Source: Candidatus Aenigmatarchaeota archaeon
Lineage (GTDB): Archaea > Aenigmatarchaeota > Aenigmatarchaeia > CG10238-14
Assembly: GCA_017610225.1 (NCBI GenBank)
Contig: JAFCCM010000033.1
Location: 1-20,151, forward strand
Reading direction: 5' to 3'
DNA length: 20,151 nt
This document shows positions 20,083 through 20,151 of the stretch, piece by piece; position 1 is the first letter of the stretch; the number at the start of each line of letters is the position of its first letter. Position numbers and translations under genes: made by a program. A model generated the notes under the pieces. The model was given only the letters and a program-made list of their open reading frames with translations, did no database searches and was not told where the DNA came from.

Positions 20083-20151
20083 ATGATTAATGTAAAAATA
20101 CTTGAAGAAAAAGAGAATCCAATTCTGAAAAGAAAAGATATATTATTAATG
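20083..20151 (+). CDS. rps24e: Ribosomal protein S24e (N-terminal 23 residues)
   Basis: The gene runs off the right edge. The visible MINVKILEEKENPILKRKDI has the hallmark S24e opening: a strand with alternating hydrophobics, then E-x-N-P-x-L-x-R-(K/R) leading to the first helix. S24e is a small-subunit ribosomal protein shared by archaea and eukaryotes and absent from bacteria, which supports the archaeal origin of the window. Only 23 residues are present, so the call rests on this short motif and on the strong TATA box 27 bases upstream. Confidence 0.8.
   Translation, partial: MINVKILEEKENPILKRKDILLM

Noticed and set aside
1..20151. CRISPR arrays, insertion sequences, integrase sites, toxin-antitoxin pairs or phage genes
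   Set aside because: No regularly spaced repeats, transposase motifs, terminal inverted repeats or phage-type proteins were seen; the only tRNA genes are intact with no flanking duplicated tRNA ends.

Overview
This window looks like a piece of an AT-rich archaeal chromosome. The archaeal markers are a class-1 release factor of the aRF1/eRF1 type, the start of ribosomal protein S24e, a beta-CASP nuclease of the CPSF type, and TATA boxes (mostly TTTAAATA-like) centred about 26-30 bases before many start codons. The short genes, many small proteins of unknown function and unusual variants of core enzymes suggest a small-genome lineage such as a DPANN archaeon (Woesearchaeota/Pacearchaeota-like). 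That placement is inference.

Layout: 1-3977 holds a partial unknown gene, a small membrane protein, a beta-CASP RNase, a divergent PRPP-synthetase-like protein and an M29-type aminopeptidase. 3982-6426 holds a Tat-exported PHP-type metallohydrolase, a charged coiled-coil protein, a small conserved-looking protein and a 26-residue Cys/Lys-rich peptide. 6471-6938 carries tRNA-Ile(GAT) and tRNA-Ala(CGC) on either side of a topoisomerase-type zinc-ribbon protein. 6975-9610 holds a polytopic membrane protein, a metallophosphoesterase, two small winged-helix proteins and a zinc-binding protein. 9787-15755 holds valyl-tRNA synthetase, small unknowns, a Nudix protein, a putative HxxE-type hydrolase, serine hydroxymethyltransferase and a HIT protein. 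15864-20151 holds a double-length ThyX-like protein, a membrane protein, small unknowns, the release factor and the start of rps24e.

Organisation: there are almost no operons. Most genes have their own TATA box at leaderless distance, even when the upstream neighbour is on the same strand. A few (the beta-CASP RNase, the 6039-6269 gene, the HIT gene and the thyX-like gene) have a Shine-Dalgarno-like leader. All eight convergent pairs are packed tail to tail, overlapping by 26 bases or separated by at most 8.

The most notable observations are: (i) a complete aRF1 with intact decoding motifs whose catalytic GGQ reads GGW; (ii) a duplicated ThyX-like protein whose two halves each keep a different part of the ThyX motif; (iii) a 26-residue Cys/Lys-rich microprotein with a well-placed promoter; (iv) a perfectly duplicated 23-base promoter segment ahead of the release factor, enclosing a 39-codon ORF; and (v) several inverted repeats at promoters that look like operators.
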